NCBI GenBank assembly: GCA_038373885.1
Contig: JAWZYV010000169.1
Location: 372,001-436,000, forward strand
DNA length: 64,000 nucleotides
Direction of reading: 5' to 3'
Origin: Cheiracanthium punctorium
Lineage: Eukaryota > Arthropoda > Arachnida > Araneae > Cheiracanthiidae
Shown here: positions 12,772-29,466 of the stretch, piece by piece
Layout: each line of letters opens with the position of its first letter
Position numbering within the stretch: the first letter of the stretch is position 1
Program-made: the position numbers and the translations under genes
The notes under the pieces: model-generated
Seen by the model: the letters and a program-made list of their open reading frames with translations, nothing else
What the model was told of the DNA's origin: nothing
The model's database searches: none

Positions 12772-13703
12772 CTGTGAGCGGTCTCATTCTGTAGCGCATA
12801 TTCAGTTTACTATACCTAGACACCAAGTTTATAAAAATAGCAGCAGCCGTTCCGAAATTAACAGAGTGACAAGGGACTTTAGAAGGCATACTGTAGATAA
12901 GAGCTTACAAGCGAAATTAACATGAAAATGTAATTTATGGTTGAAAGTATTTTCCAGCCATTCTGAGTTGGAAAAAAAGGGAAAAAAAGTTTTGAAAAAT
13001 AAAAATTCCTTCTTTAGTTACAAAGAATAATGATGAAATGTTATTATTGAAGGTATTCGAGATTGTTTACAAAAGGGTAACCTTACAACGAAATTTTAAT
13101 AAAGCAATAATTAAACATCCTCTATTCTTGGGCAATAGAAAAACACCTAATAAATTTCATATGTATTTAAATGGTATTTATGAGTTTAGCCCGTAATTTT
13201 AAAGTATCTTTATAAACAAAATCCTACAATGACACAAAATTCAATGAATATTCAATAAGTCTTAAGCCTTTTTAGCAAGTTTTTAAGAATTAAGCCCTTG
13301 GGTTCGGATTTATTTGAAGGAATTCTTGCTTTTGGTACGGATATAATGGTAACCAGGTCTAGTCACAATGGGGCTAAATTCGAAACAGTGACTAAAAGGC
13401 ACGTTATCCTGCAACGTTTGCAAATCTCTTGCCATAAACAAAAATATGCAAGTTTAATATTGTCCAGATTGAATGATGAAACATACTCGTCATAAACATA
13501 CTGTTACTTTTAGATAAAGCAAGTGTATGACGCAACGTAGTTGTCATCTGTTTCTAAGGCAAAACAATTGCACGACACAACACAGTCGTCAAATGTACCC
13601 AAAGGGCTAAAAAATATTTGCGTTTTTGCAGACCGTAATAATATATTAATGACTATCTCATTTTATCTTTCACCCCCTTTATTGAAAATTGTCCCCAAAA
13701 TGC

Positions 13704-13921
13704 GACATAAGAGTAAGAATAAATTGTTGAATATTGAATTGTTTATTTTTTATTGTGCAATTTCTTGTCCTCCTGAATTCTGTATCCTTCAATACACACT
13801 TATCTACTTCGACATAAAAGTAAGAAAAAATTGTTGAGTATTGAATTGTTTATTTTTTTATTGTGTAATGTCTTATCCTCCTGAATTCTGTGTTCCTCAA
13901 TAAATAAGCATTTATCTACTT
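13704..13921 (+). repeat. tandem duplication, ~107-bp unit
   Basis: Unit 1 starts at 13704 (GACATAAGAGTAAG) and unit 2 at 13811 (GACATAAAAGTAAG). Both run through TCCTCCTGAATTCTGT to ATCTACTT. They are diverged at a modest number of sites, with a small insertion in unit 2. Confidence 0.8.
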
Positions 13922-14105
13922 AAATGTAGCTGTGCTCGCGCACGCATTCTTTTTACTTCTTCTATACTTTTTTCTTTCCTGATATTACATTGTTATGTGA
14001 TGTGCCCCCACGCTTACTATACTTGTGCCATAACTCTTCTAACATTTCTAAAAGATTATGGACACCAGATGGATTAATTTATTTATTTGCTGATTTTTAA
14101 CGTTC

Positions 14106-14310
14106 GTTTAAAGGCTGCATCATTAATCCTCAAAATGGCGACGGGAACTTGGCGAATTGAAACGCTGAATATCATAAAATTAAGGATGCATCAAGAATAA
14201 CTTGTAAAAGATGTAAACGCATCGGGCACTGGGTTAGCGAATGTGAAAGAGGAAAAAGAATAATTTTAAACATAAGCTTAACAGCCGGGGATTCTTATCC
14301 ACTCTAGTTG
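14106..14310 (+). pseudogene. relic of a retrotransposon gag zinc knuckle
   Basis: One frame around 14187-14280 reads ITCKRCKRIGHWVSECERG. This contains a complete CX2CX4HX4C zinc knuckle with the GHW core typical of LTR-retrotransposon gag proteins. Frames on both sides are broken. A G+C-richer block at 14600-15010 follows and may be further debris, possibly an LTR, but I cannot define its ends. Confidence 0.5.
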
Positions 14311-15220
14311 GCTCGCCAATAGGGTTACCAAGCGAAATACAGCAACCCTACTCACCTAAAGCTCTCTCAACAATATCAAATAACGAAAAGCACAATTTTT
14401 GGTGTGTTAAGATACATACTAAAAATTATATAAATTACTTCATATATCATCGATACCACGTTTGCAATTGCAATTAAAGATCAGGAAACCTTCCTACTTC
14501 CAGTCGATGAAATAAATATAAAGGAAAAATAAAAGAAAAAGGGGTGAGAGATAAAATGACACAGTCAATTAATGTCGTGTTAATGTGGCAATAATGAAAA
14601 TAAAAAATTAGGGGGGTTCAGGGGGTGTCTCCCCCTGATGAGGCTCGACGACCCGAGGATATACATATATATATACGTAGGGAATGGCCTTACGCCATCC
14701 CTTGTTGAAATGATCAACACAAATTCATTGGGGTTCGAGGTTGAATAGTTTATCTCAAAGTTCGGACAGAGGGCAGGAGTCAGGCCGGCGACCTTTTAGC
14801 TCCGGGACTATCTTCGTGCTAAGCTAAACTCACGAAATTTCCGTGCTCTTCCTTAAGTACTCCTTAGTCACTACACCTGCTGGCAGGGTGCAGCACGATC
14901 GCGAAGGCGTTACTCTCAAACATAATTAGTTAACTAGATTGTCAATAAATACATGAGAAACACCTGCTTACCCGGGAGTTCTAAAAGCGCGTAGTACCGA
15001 AACCACAGAAAACTGAAAATACTGCTAAATCAACAATTTTACTCCTTATCTAACTTCAAAAATTGTCTCTGAGCGTAATATTTGTGTGGCCGAGAAACAA
15101 ACTTTACAGTAAGACTAACCAAGATTAAAGAAGCTTTTTCAAATAACATTAAATTAAATTAGGTTAAATTAGAAAAGTTTATTTTATTATTACATATATA
15201 TATATATATATATATATACA

Positions 15221-16704
15221 TCTAATATATAAAATTCTCCTGTCCCAGTGTTAGTCACCTAACTCCTCCGAAACCACTCGACCAATTTTAATGAAATTTT
15301 CTATGTATATTCGTTAGGTCATAGAATAGGTTTTTAACTATGTCTCATACCCCTAAGTCATAAGGGCGGTCCACCCCAAAATGTTTAGCCCCCGAGTGCT
15401 ATTCATTTCAATCAGGATTTCTGTGTAGACATTAGCGTGTCGAATCACTTTTCAAATATGTTTGCCAGATAATCTGGAGAGGGGGGGGGGGGAAAGTTAA
15501 TAAAATGCTGAAAGTCGCACAAGGTTTGCAATTTTTGACAATGGATCGCTAAATGTGGTGCCAAAACGCGACAATTTATTATAAATATATTTCGCGTATA
15601 GTTAGAAAACGCATGGCGTATATTGTAAAAGAGTTTTATTATTCGATTTTCATATAGATTTCTACTCCGAAGAAGTTCTCTGTGGAACAAGAAAGGAGAA
15701 CACGGTACACTCGTGGATTATGATGCCCATTCCAAACAGCATTTAAAATGTCTTTGCGGTATAGTTGGAATATGCCTACAGGAAGAACATGCCTGGCGAA
15801 GATTGTAAAACAATTTCAGTAGGCGATTTTAAGATAGATTTCGATTCCAAAGATGCGTTTTATGGTACAAGAAAGAGTTGATTCCTATTTTAACATCCCC
15901 ACTCTCGCCAACCTAAAAAATCCCCGTACTTTGGCGAGCTTTGCAGTCATGGGTCTCTGGGAGTTATGCACAAGTTTTAACGGTACTTACGTATTATCCC
16001 GGCGGTCCGGCAGGACAAACAATTTTTCACCAAGATAAATGCCGGGCACATGAAATTGTTGATGGTTTGGAATACGATTGTACGATACGGTAAGTACCGT
16101 TTCAACGCTCCCAAAAGAACCAGATGAAAACTAAAGTAAACAAACTAGCGATAAACGCACCAGTTAAGGAATCTGAAGACACTTAATTATTAAAACTACA
16201 TTAATTGGCAATTCAAAATAAATAAAAATGTAACGGCATGCTTTACTTACATGTTGTTCCAAATCGCCATTTTATTTCTAAATTACGATTGCCACATTAA
16301 TGCAAAAAATCGTCATGGTAACTGCATATGTTTAATGATCGCCACCTTGGCGAGAGTCGAGGCGTTAAAGTAGGAATCAACCGAAGAAAGACAAACAGGT
16401 ACATTCATGGATTATGATGCACATTCGAAACAATATATAAAACGATGAAGTATATTTGTAATATACTTGGCGAAGATTGTAAAATAGTTTTAGTAGGCGA
16501 TTTTAAGATAGATTTCGATTCCAAAGATGGGTTTTACGAAACAAGCAAGAAAAATACAGCACAGTCATGAATAATAATACACTTTTGAAACTTAATGGAA
16601 TAAGTAAGAAAAATAGGGACAACGTATAACTAATAATACGATTTTAATATATAGCACTATAGTGTGTATTTAAAACCTGAAAGTGTTTCAGATTTTCATC
16701 CTTT
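15221..16704 (+). mobile_element. Helitron A, 3'-truncated
   Basis: It starts TCTAATATATAAAATTCTCC after an A at 15220, the usual Helitron 5' context. It is homologous to Helitron B (17100-18593) along its whole length, ending at the shared sequence CAGATTTTCATCC. The 3' hairpin and CTAG end present in B are missing here; a different repeat begins at ~16705. It contains three degenerate copies of a segment carrying a GDF(N/K)IDF coding motif (near 15637, 15822 and 16496). It is non-autonomous. Confidence 0.85.
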
Positions 16705-17099
16705 TTTCTTTCCGAACATGTACCCTGTAAGGAAAGTATTGTAATCATGAAAAAATTCGACTTCGAGATTTTGATGTATTAACACGTTTTGAGGTCTTCT
16801 GAATTCATTTATGCTATTTTTACGAGATGTATGTTTGTATGTGTGTGTGTGTGTGTGTTTGTGTGTATGTGAGTGAACACGATAGCTCCTAAACGGGGCA
16901 TTCGATTGAGCTCAAATTGGGTATATATGTTATAAACCACCATCGTAAGACCGACATTGATTTTGATATGTATAGAACTTATAGTTTTTCTACTGGGCTA
17001 CTACAAAGATTTCTTTTACATTATGGCTTATGGGGGTGAAATTCTTGAAAGTGCTCTAGCGTTTAAACGGTACATTCGATGGAACTCATATTGGGTATA
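16705..17099 (+). repeat. unclassified repeat with ~166-bp internal duplication and (TG)n
   Basis: A (TG)n-rich tract at ~16835-16870 precedes two copies of a segment ending in a TTGGGTATAT-like sequence (about 16885-16929 and 17051-17098). Helitron B is inserted immediately after the second copy. No ORF is present. Confidence 0.6.
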
Positions 17100-19228
<2,129 letters not shown>

Positions 19229-19627
19229 GGTGTCCCAAAAAAAATGAAATTCGTTATTTTTTTTCGCATACCCTCTTATTTTTTTCCTTTTATATCTAAA
19301 CAAATGTAAACAAAGTTTCATGTAATTTGAACAACGGCAACCCGTGCCGACTTGCATTTGAACGCGTTAGTCAGTACATGTGTATACTTAAACAAGCGAA
19401 AGCTGAAGACTCGTGTCTGTAGCGGAGCGCCCCCCACCTGCAAATGGTAAAAATAAAACAAAACGGAAAAAGACAGGTTTTGGAATACTTCGATAGTGAC
19501 ACCGGGCTATTCGCGAAACGTATCAGTATTAGTTTACACAGGACAGCATACGTCTACGTATCATTGTGCTTATTCTAATCTGTTTTGTTAATAAATGTTT
19601 GTATAGTTTTTAATCAGCGAACAGAGC

Positions 19628-21925
19628 ATGGCAGTGGAATTACGTAGTTCTAAAAAAAGTATATTTTTAATAGAGAACATAAAGCATCAAATAAAGGGTT
19701 CAAAACTTCCGTCGAATGGGCAAGTTCTCTCGGTTTTGTTTTACAATATTCGAGAAGTGAATTTAACTGTTAATGAAAGTGCAAATCTCGCTATTCGCAA
19801 ATGTACTATCTTTTGGTAAAAGACACGCATACCTAGAAAATCGTTGCCGAATTCTGTAAGGAAGCTTGTAAATATGTATGAAGTTTGGAGAGACAAATAA
19901 ATTCAAACAAATCACAAGACGTATTCAAGCGGCGACAACAAGAATTTTCAAGTAATTTAGACAATTTTTTCGATATTGCACATGCTGATGCACTTAAATT
20001 AATGAAAATACAGGAAGATAGGATTTTCTTGCAGCGCCAAAGAGAGCCGGGCCGGCCCGGTCATTTAGGAGGAGTGGATAAAAAATTGGCCAAAAAAGAG
20101 GAAAGGGCACGACTTCGAACTGTCAAAGAAGACAATCGGCGAATCAAATATCTTCGATATCATTGCAAGACGATTCCTCATCGAATTCTAGTGAAAATAT
20201 AGATTTATAAGATTTCCTAACACCAGTCGAAAGCTCAGAACCTGGGACAAGTAAATCTGTAATGAGGAAGATTTCATTACTCCAAAGTTAGTTGCTGCAT
20301 TAAACAGGTATCAGATAAGTATACGAGATTCTGTGTTTATTCTTGAAGCTACTATTAATGCACTTGGACTTAACATTGACGAATTTTCGATAAGTAAGTC
20401 TTCAATTCAAAGGATCCGAACAGAAAAACGGAAGGAACGTGCGGAAAACATAAAAATTCATTTCCAAAACGAGGTACCGGATGTAGTCACCTTACATTGG
20501 GACGGCAAACTCTTACCTGCTTTGACTGCTTTAAAATTTAAAGAAGAATGCTTGTCCATAGTTATTTCATATAGACTCAAAGAACACTCATTGCTGTGCC
20601 AAAACTGGAAAATTCTACATGCAAAGAACAGGCGCAGGATATTTGGCAGGCGGTCTTAGATTGGAATCTCGAAGAAAAAGTCCAAATTATCTGTTGTGAT
20701 ACTACAGATTCGAATACATGTCGTTTTAATGGCGCTTGCGCGCTTCTAGAGCAAATATCTTTTTTTTGCTTGCAGTCATCATGTATACGAACTGAGGCTG
20801 TATTCGAAGTAAAAATTAAATAAGTGATAACAAGCCCCGATATCCTTTTCCTTTAAAAAGCTGAAAGAGAATTGGAAGAACATCGATACCACTAAAATGC
20901 AATGCTATAGAGATACAGTGGAATCGTTCCTAACTGTATCCGAACTTGAAAATTTGCTTGTTTTACTGGGCTGAACTTAAAACTGATATGGCCAGAGAAG
21001 GCTATCGAGACTTGATTGGACGTTCTATCGTATTTTTAGCTGGAGATGCAGAAAAAAAAAGTCAGACCTCCGGGTGCCATGCACCAAGCTAGATGGATAG
21101 CCCGAGCGATTTACTCCCTAAAACTATCGTTATTTAGTTCTCAGATGAAATTAAACACAAAGGATAGGGAAGCATTATTAGACATCTGCTTGTTTATCGT
21201 GACAATGTACGTTAAACCATGTTTTCGATGCATTTTGGCAGTTAAAGCACCCTACAAAGGTTTGTGCTTTTTGAAAGCTTACGAAAATGTGGATGAAAAT
21301 ATCTCGAAATCTGCTTTACAGAAATTTCTCCAGCATTTATGGTATTTGACTTATGAAATAGCAATATTAGCACTTTTTGATGATGATGTGGACGAAGAAA
21401 CAAAATTTAAAATGGTGGCAAATTTACATAGAGAAAATGTCTCTGCCCATGAGAAGAAATACATTCCATTGAAGGACGAACTTCGTGTTCAATTGTATGG
21501 TGAGTCTGATATATTGATTGTGTAGATTTCTATTTAGTTAATTATCTATATCACGTAATTGATACCTGTTATTTTAATTTATTTTTCATAGAAAAAGGCA
21601 TTGATGACTTTATATCTATCTGTATTCGAAGATATAAAATCGTTGTTCATTATTATTTCCTAGACTCAAAATTGATGGCAGTTTTCTCAATGAGGGTCTC
21701 TCTTCATGGAATAATAACGCTGCATTTCTAGATGCTAAATAAACAATATCAATGCTTAGAACAGTGAACGATACAGCTGAAAGAGCGGTAAAAATGATGC
21801 AGGACTTGTATGGTTTAATAATGGTTGAGGAGGAACAAAGACAATTTTTGCTACGTTGTGTACAAGAACACATGAAAATCCATCCTGATTGTAAAAAACA
21901 AACATTGAAACGAAAGTATGTATAA
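19628..21925 (+). pseudogene. decayed transposase of the 19227-22369 element
   Basis: Several frames together spell one eroded protein. The N-terminal part starts at 19628. A segment with GRPGHLGGVDKKLAKKEE lies at 19885-20202. At 20333-20659 there is VVTLHWDGKLL, with a candidate catalytic Asp. Next comes IICCDTTDSNTCRFNGAC at 20596-20823, with a second candidate Asp. A PPGAMHQARWIARAIYSLK segment spans 21046-21525. The C-terminal stretch, ending LLRCVQEH...KRKYV, lies at 21751-21925. This order matches a transposon-derived protein family widespread in arthropod and cnidarian genomes that I cannot name with confidence. At least five frameshifts or stops separate the pieces, so the copy is dead. 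Confidence 0.75.
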
Positions 21926-22061
21926 TGTTTCTTTTACTATAATATGCTTCTTTTGCTATAATAGAAATATTTACTTTGACTAAAATGGTGTCTTACGTAC
22001 CAAAGAAAAATGCATTTCACAATCTTTCCATAGTATTCCCCATACAAGATTTTACGTTCAA

Positions 22062-22211
22062 CTTTGACCTAAAGTCGGCAAGGGTTGCCGTTATCATATT
22101 GCAATAATACTTTGTATTTATGTTACTGAGATGAAATAGAAAAAAAATTGAGGGTATGCATATTCGATTTCGAAAAAAAAAAAAATCTCTTTGCATCTTG
22201 TGACACCCTAA
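22062..22211 (+). repeat. extra internal copy of the right terminal repeat
   Basis: It runs from AGTCGGCAAGGGTTGCCGTT to GTGACACCCTAAT and parallels the outer right terminus (22236-22371) in order, but is clearly diverged from it. The outer right terminus, not this one, matches the left end closely. Confidence 0.75.
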
Positions 22212-22367
22212 TACACATGTACTGACTAACGCGTTCAAATGCAAGTCGGCACGGGTTGCCGTTGTTCAAATTACATGAAACTTTGTTTACAATTGTTTTG
22301 ACATAAAAGGAAAAAAATAAGAGGGTATGCGATAAAAAATAACGACTTTCATTTTTTTGGGGACACC

Positions 22368-22989
<622 letters not shown>

Positions 22990-24325
22990 ATGTCCCCCCC
23001 GGCAAAAGAAGTCTGACGAGCAATATCATTGAGGTGGCCAGTCTCTCACTTGCGAGTCAGACGTCCTTGCAACCTAATCTTAAAACTGCGAACTAATCTA
23101 ATTTTCAAGTTTAGACACCTTAAATTTTTCTGACTAGAATTCTGGAGTATGTTGTACAACACTTGAGGGGAAGGATGCAGTTTCTAAAATTTGACAAAAC
23201 ATAATGATGCAATAGTACGAAAATCTTGTTTAAACAATAAACTATTAAAACAATGAGTGCGCACTATTTTTTTCAAAATATCAGAAGTAAAATATTTACA
23301 TCCTAGGTGGGATACAATAATACTGTACAACAATATAGTAATATATTTAAACAAAATGGAATAAACATGGCTGACATTCATTTTCTTTGGCAAATACTTA
23401 TGGCTTTGGCTTGCATGGCATAAAGTGAATGGAATGAAAATAATTTGGCAAAATGGAGTAAATTTATTTAGTGTAAAGGCAATGTAAAAAAAAGATGTAA
23501 AAATGTGCGTAGTGTGTAGAAAATTTCGAAAACCATAGCTATAAAACAGCAGTATTAGCAGGAACGTTTGCTAGAAGAATTTGACAAGGTAATACAATAC
23601 ATGATAGCCTGCATGAGGTACTGCATTTATGTGACCTGACATTTTTTTTATTTCTAGCAATGCCTTGTTGTACTTCCTTATTTGATTATTACTAGTATTT
23701 CTTAACAATCTGAGGGCGAATACTCTCCTCAGAGGTTTTTTTACTAGTTAACCGTCTAGGCAAATTTAAATTATTTTACATGAGAAAAAAAAAGTCGTTG
23801 GCATCAGTATTCAATAAAGGAAATAATATACGATCATTTTGGCACACAAAAATTTTACACAGTGAATATTCAAAATAAAACATCTACATAAGCAAACCTA
23901 ATATAATGCAAGAAAATTTTTTATTTACATTGACACAATAAGTATTTGTTGTTTTCATTTAAGTTATCGTACCCGGGTGAATGAATTTGTCATAAATTTT
24001 CAAGTGACTTTTCAGTGAATAAATTGACATAATCTCAAGTAAATTAGAATTTGTCTCAAGTTGAGAGTCCCAATCGGTAAGTCATTTCAGGTAAATAATC
24101 AAATGAATCTAAACTACGTCATAGTATGCAAATAACAAAAATTCAAATTTCAAATCTTCAGGAAATATAGGTAATGCAGTAGTAATTTAAGCATTAATTT
24201 AATAATAGTAAGACCCGTATAAAACTTCAATTGAAATAAAATATTTAATAACACAATTCAATTGTAAACTTACCTTAATAAAATACTATATTAATTAAAA
24301 CAAGAGCAGATATATCAATACAAAC

Positions 24326-24336
24326 TTTTTTTTCTT

Positions 24337-24387
<51 letters not shown>

Positions 24388-24762
24388 GGGTACAAAAATC
24401 AGCGTGGACTAATTAAGCAGTTCCAGTGGCAGAAGTCTCTCGATTTTCGATGTGCGGGTGTATTTACGCTCACCACACCACTTGGTTTGCGAAGACATAA
24501 CTCCGCCTCTCTCTTATCTCTGATCGAACCACACACATTTACCAACATGACCCGCATCCGGGGCTACAAAGGCGTGGGGACACGTGTACACTCTAAAGAA
24601 CTCAGAATCGACGACCTGATGTCTGACAAATAACAAAATAAATAAAACATAGCTCCAGAGCGCGCGTGGCAAGTATGACAGGAAAGCAAAACTTACAATG
24701 AAAGTACCCGCTTGAACAATACCCAAACTAGTAAAACCCAAATTACCTTTTTATACATTACA
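24326..24762 (-). repeat. partial LTR fused to a ~60-nt A-tract
   Basis: 24386-24762 equals 22613-22989 of the complete LTR. The last ~105 bp of the LTR are missing and are replaced on the minus strand by about 60 nt of nearly pure A (plus-strand T at 24326-24385). Confidence 0.8.
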
Positions 24763-26096
24763 TATATATACGGTAAGAAAAATTAAAGTAAAAATCATTA
24801 TTAAGGAACAATTAAGTAATAATAAGTAAGTAATAATAACAAAATTAAAGTAGATAATTCATTTTTTGGTGATCCACTGTAAGAACGTGATAATGAGTGA
24901 ATAATGCAACTGCGAGCAAGTCCTAGTGACCGTTTGCTTGACGATTTTGATTCCTCGTGAAAGAATAATTAGTCTAGAACCAACTTTTGTTAGCATCTCG
25001 AACACTTCTCGTATAAATATTTACACAATGTGTCAAATTGTTTGCAACATTCACATTATTAAGATTTAGTTTTACAGGATACATATAAAATGTTCTCAGA
25101 TTTAAAACAATATTCCTCCTTTTATAAAAAAGGAGTACTTAAGCAGACCAAAGGAAATACTTTATAGCAATACTTGTTTATGATATATCGCCCTGTTTAT
25201 TATAATTAATAAGATAGAATTCTTTAACCCAACACTTTTCACATAAGTTCCATTTGGCAATATTTATTTGGAACTCTACTATGTACATTTATATTATTAA
25301 AACGAAACATGAAATTGCATTTTTATGGACAGTACGCTCCTTTTGGTTTGATAAAATGTTTATGAAGATGTGCAAAATAAAGCTCTGTGTGAGCAACTCC
25401 TATAAATATCTAAAGAGCAACTCTCATTTTAAATCTGAGAATTAATTTTTAATTACGTACAAGAGGCGGGACCCAAGACTTTCATTTCCTGTCTGGAGTA
25501 AAGTTAAGGGAAGATCTTCATTTGTCTCAGTTCTAATTAAAGGCTTACAATAAAAGTTACACAAATAATGCTCCTTTTAATGAAAGATTTCATACAGACT
25601 GACAAAACTGCTACATTTGCAACCCATTTAAACAGAACCGTCACCTACTAATAAAGGAATATTGTGCAGTTTTGAGGACTTTGCGATGTGAATTAATAAT
25701 TTCACATAATCTATACAGATTTTCTAGATTTTCTGTTAGGGCGAGAACGTAAATAATTATCCTCGGTCTCTTGGTTTCATTTTCATGAAAGTATTATTCA
25801 GCAATGTCTGGAAGTTACAATACAATCGAGGAGATAATAAAAGTCGTGCGGTTTGTATCATTTTTTTAATCATGAACTTCATTTTATTTAATGCTATAAG
25901 ATTTTTTTCTGAATAATAAAGTATTACAAGTTTTTTGTTCATTATTTTACACAACAACAACAAAAGAATTAATTAAATTAGTAAAACTTTTGTATGAACT
26001 TTCAATTGTGTTTATTATTCAAGCCTCTTAATTCGTGTATTACGTAATAACTTTGTTTTCGCCGTTTTCCGCTCCTAACTTCTGAAATTCGAGGTA
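24763..26096. other. non-coding, nothing recognised
   Basis: A+T-rich sequence without a convincing ORF or repeat. Confidence 0.5.

Positions 26097-26156
<60 letters not shown>
26097..26156. repeat. (TTA)n microsatellite
   Basis: About 20 uninterrupted ATT/TTA triplets. Confidence 0.95.
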
Positions 26157-26158
<2 letters not shown>

Positions 26159-28599
26159 ACATTTATGTTTCAAGTTGCCATTGCTAGTTGAGTTGCTTTT
26201 GAAATTGCTTGTTGGGTTTTTTTCCAATAATACTCCAACTGCGATTACATGAATTTATTTGATGATTCCATACATCTTTGTTAGGCAGTTGCAGTCACGC
26301 AAAAATCTGCTCCTGATCTGTTGCAGGTCCTTATAAAAGCTTTGGACGTCATGTCACATGACCTCAAACGCGTTGCAACCATTGGCCAAAAGCTAAAACT
26401 GGGCAGCGGTTTTCTCAGGGTTTGTTATGACTTTTAAGACGCCTATGTGGCCGTCTACAAAGTTACATAGGAATTGCAAGGGACCGTGTATTAATTGCAG
26501 TTTTTGAACGCGGATTTCTTTGTTCCAACTGAATTAAACTGCGTAGTTCCAGAAATATGGGATTTTCATAGGCTTTTGACTTGTAATGTTATATATACAT
26601 ATATATATTCTTTTTTTTTTAAACAGTGGTGCATTTATTTTTAAATCTGCATAGAATGTCTACATTATTGAACAAAACTTTATTCATCACGGATAACACA
26701 ATTAAAATAAGTACTTTTAATGCATTTGCAAAACAATAGGTGAATGTATTTTTTACGTGATATTTCGTTCCTATAGTTAAGTCAAAATTAATTTAGGTTT
26801 CTATTGTTAATGTTTTTTGTTTGCAACACTGAAGGGGAATTTGTATTTCTGAAATTAGACATACTTTTGAGGGGTTTTTTTTTCGTTTACGTTTCGCAAT
26901 ATATATTTTTTTTTGAAAATTTAAAGAGGGTAAATAAGAGGTGATTTTTTTTCCAAGTTAAAAGTGCCATATTTGATTGATATTTTATCTTAAGCTTAGC
27001 GCTGAATTACGTAGTATAGAATCATTGACGCATGTTAAAGGAAGTCGTTATCAAATGTATATCCGTGTTTTAATACTTTTTATGGGGGTCTTGTATCCTT
27101 TAAAAATGATGAAAATCGAAAAAAACTTCTTTTATGTATATAATCCTGTATTTACAAAAATGATTTGTTTATATGTAAGAAATTTCCTATATCAGTACAA
27201 TAGCCTTTTCTGTTTGCATTAATGTCTTCAAACGTTTTCTAAGTTAATTATGAAGAATTAATTTAATACATAACTAAAATGACCTATTATTATGTAGATG
27301 TTCTATACCTATCTACATTAAAATAACAATTAATTATTTTTCTCTAATTAACAAATCAAATCATTTGTAAATTAAAAAATATTTAACGTCGGGTATAAAA
27401 AACAGTTCATTTGAATTATGCATTCAAATCAGAGTATATATAGAAAAAAAATATTGAGTCTATAAAATTATTTTTACGTGTGTTAGGCTGCGCGCAGTGA
27501 ACCACATACAAAAAATAGTTGCTTTTAATCAGTTAATTAATTTACATTTCTGGAGACCTTTTTAAGACAATAATGAAACCAGAGAAGGCCATTGTATCAA
27601 TATGCAAAATTTCTTACATGTAGATAAAATATTTATGTAAATATGGTATCATATACATAAAATACTTTATTCGATGTTCATCACTTTTTGGGGGTACAAG
27701 ATCACTTAAACAAAGTAGCATAGGTTATAAAATAATAAATTGCAGTTAAAACATAAAGTGGTGGTAAAAAGTACTGTCTGCGGTTGAAACAGCATTTACA
27801 TAATCAATAAATGCTGAAAATGCAAGCTTAGCTTTTTATTACAGTATTATGCAGTAAATGATAAATACACAAGGTTACACAAAAATCTGCATGGGAAAGA
27901 AAAGCACTATAAATATCTTGCCCAGCCGGATTGTCGTCATTCAAGTTAATCCAATACAATGGCCACCAATTTCACATATCTTCTGAATTTTTATTGAGGA
28001 CATTTTACTTGGCCAATTTTGCATTGCATAGTTTAACAGTCATGTATTAATTTTTTTATTATTTAAACATATTTCAAGTCGGAGTTTACCATTCATATTC
28101 CTCCAAATTCACACTGCATCTAAAATCGTAATTTTCCGTAGACTGATACCTTTGGGTATTAAGGTTCTTTCAAAGAGGTGGGAAAATTCTACAGGGACTG
28201 TTTTATATCCAAAACTGGAAAAAGCCGTAGTATATTATCATCATGATATTTTTTGTAAAGTTATGATATGAAAATCATTTATGTTACATCAAAAGTAATG
28301 TGTTTTCGGACACTTTTTATTTGTGAGTAACATAGGGATAACATTCTTCAATTTGTAAAGCGTTATTAGGTAAATATTTGTAAAGAAGTTTTCATATAGC
28401 GCATAACTGAAACAGCGTACAATGGAACAAATCCCAATCAAAATTACTTTTATGAGTGTTATTAAAGCTCCAGTCAGAATCATTAACATCTTATTTAACA
28501 TAATCCTTCTTCGAGGAATTAGCCATGAAAAAGGGAATATTATTAAAATATTTTTTAATAATAACTGCATGTTATTTTTCAAAAAAATATTAAATTTAT
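26157..28599. other. non-coding, nothing recognised
   Basis: A+T-rich. Short ORFs (for example 26977-27222 and 28289-28690) show no domain. The second overlaps the SINE-like sequence that follows. Confidence 0.5.
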
Positions 28600-28728
28600 G
28601 GCACGGCAGATGTTTGAACTGGGGCGTATTTTTCCTCACCCCAGACCCCGTGGTCGCGAAGAGTGGATAGGTAGCCCAGGCCTTAATCAAGGTTAGGCTG
28701 TTGCACTACAGATAATGCTACCACTGCA
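28600..28728 (-). repeat. degenerate tRNA-derived SINE
   Basis: The reverse complement begins GCAGTGGTAGC, A-box-like, at 28717-28727. It ends near AGTTCAAACAT, a weak B-box, at 28610-28620. The middle (about 28630-28670) resembles a segment of the LTR at 22672-22730. It is too degenerate for a functional tRNA. Confidence 0.45.
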
Positions 28729-29458
28729 CAAAAGTAATTTGAAATGAGAGCTTAGAGATAGATCACTACTTCCAAGCAAATGAAGCTACTTCTTGGCAAC
28801 GGGGGCTCTGATAGAAAATTTAATAATATTTTTATTTACTTATTTATTACTGAAACTTTTTAACGTACGAAATATTTATGAATTAATTAGTCAAGTGTTC
28901 GGAATTTTTCCGGTTATTTTTTAGACGCTAAAGTGCCGGTACTTACGAAACTTTTGAATTTTATGTGCCAAAATGTTTTAATTATTTTTACATTATGTGT
29001 TTTAATACAGCTTTTATTGTAATAAAAATAATAAATTTGGAAAGATAGTCGTCCTGGTTATTAAATCTTTGCCTTTCTTTCAAGGACTTTATCTAATATT
29101 ACTCGAGATTGTTACTCGTGAATTTAAGAAGTCTGGTAAAATTTTTAGCTTTTAAAGCAAATGGAGATTAAACCCAAACATCATTTAGCGTTATACCATG
29201 AGAGTAAAAAAAAATGCATTGTAGTTGAATTACAACCATAATTTCTCATATTTCACTCATTTTTATTTCTATTTCATCCCTTATTTTTTAATACGTGAGA
29301 GGCAGTGACTTCATAACCGCAAAGAGACCCACACACATTTTTGGGTCTTTTTAAAGCTCAAAATTCAAATGTGGTGTTACGGCGAATTATCTGTCCGACG
29401 GCTCCAGGCCGATGGGGGGATTGCCCTCCCTGGGGAACTTTTAAAAGTCGAAACGTTA
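28729..29458. other. non-coding, nothing recognised
   Basis: A+T-rich, then a G+C-richer block from about 29370. The motif ATACGTGAGAGGCAGTG near 29292 recurs with one change (ATACGTGATAGGCAGTG) at 29682, just after the hAT-like element. Confidence 0.45.
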
Positions 29459-29466
29459 GCATACGT

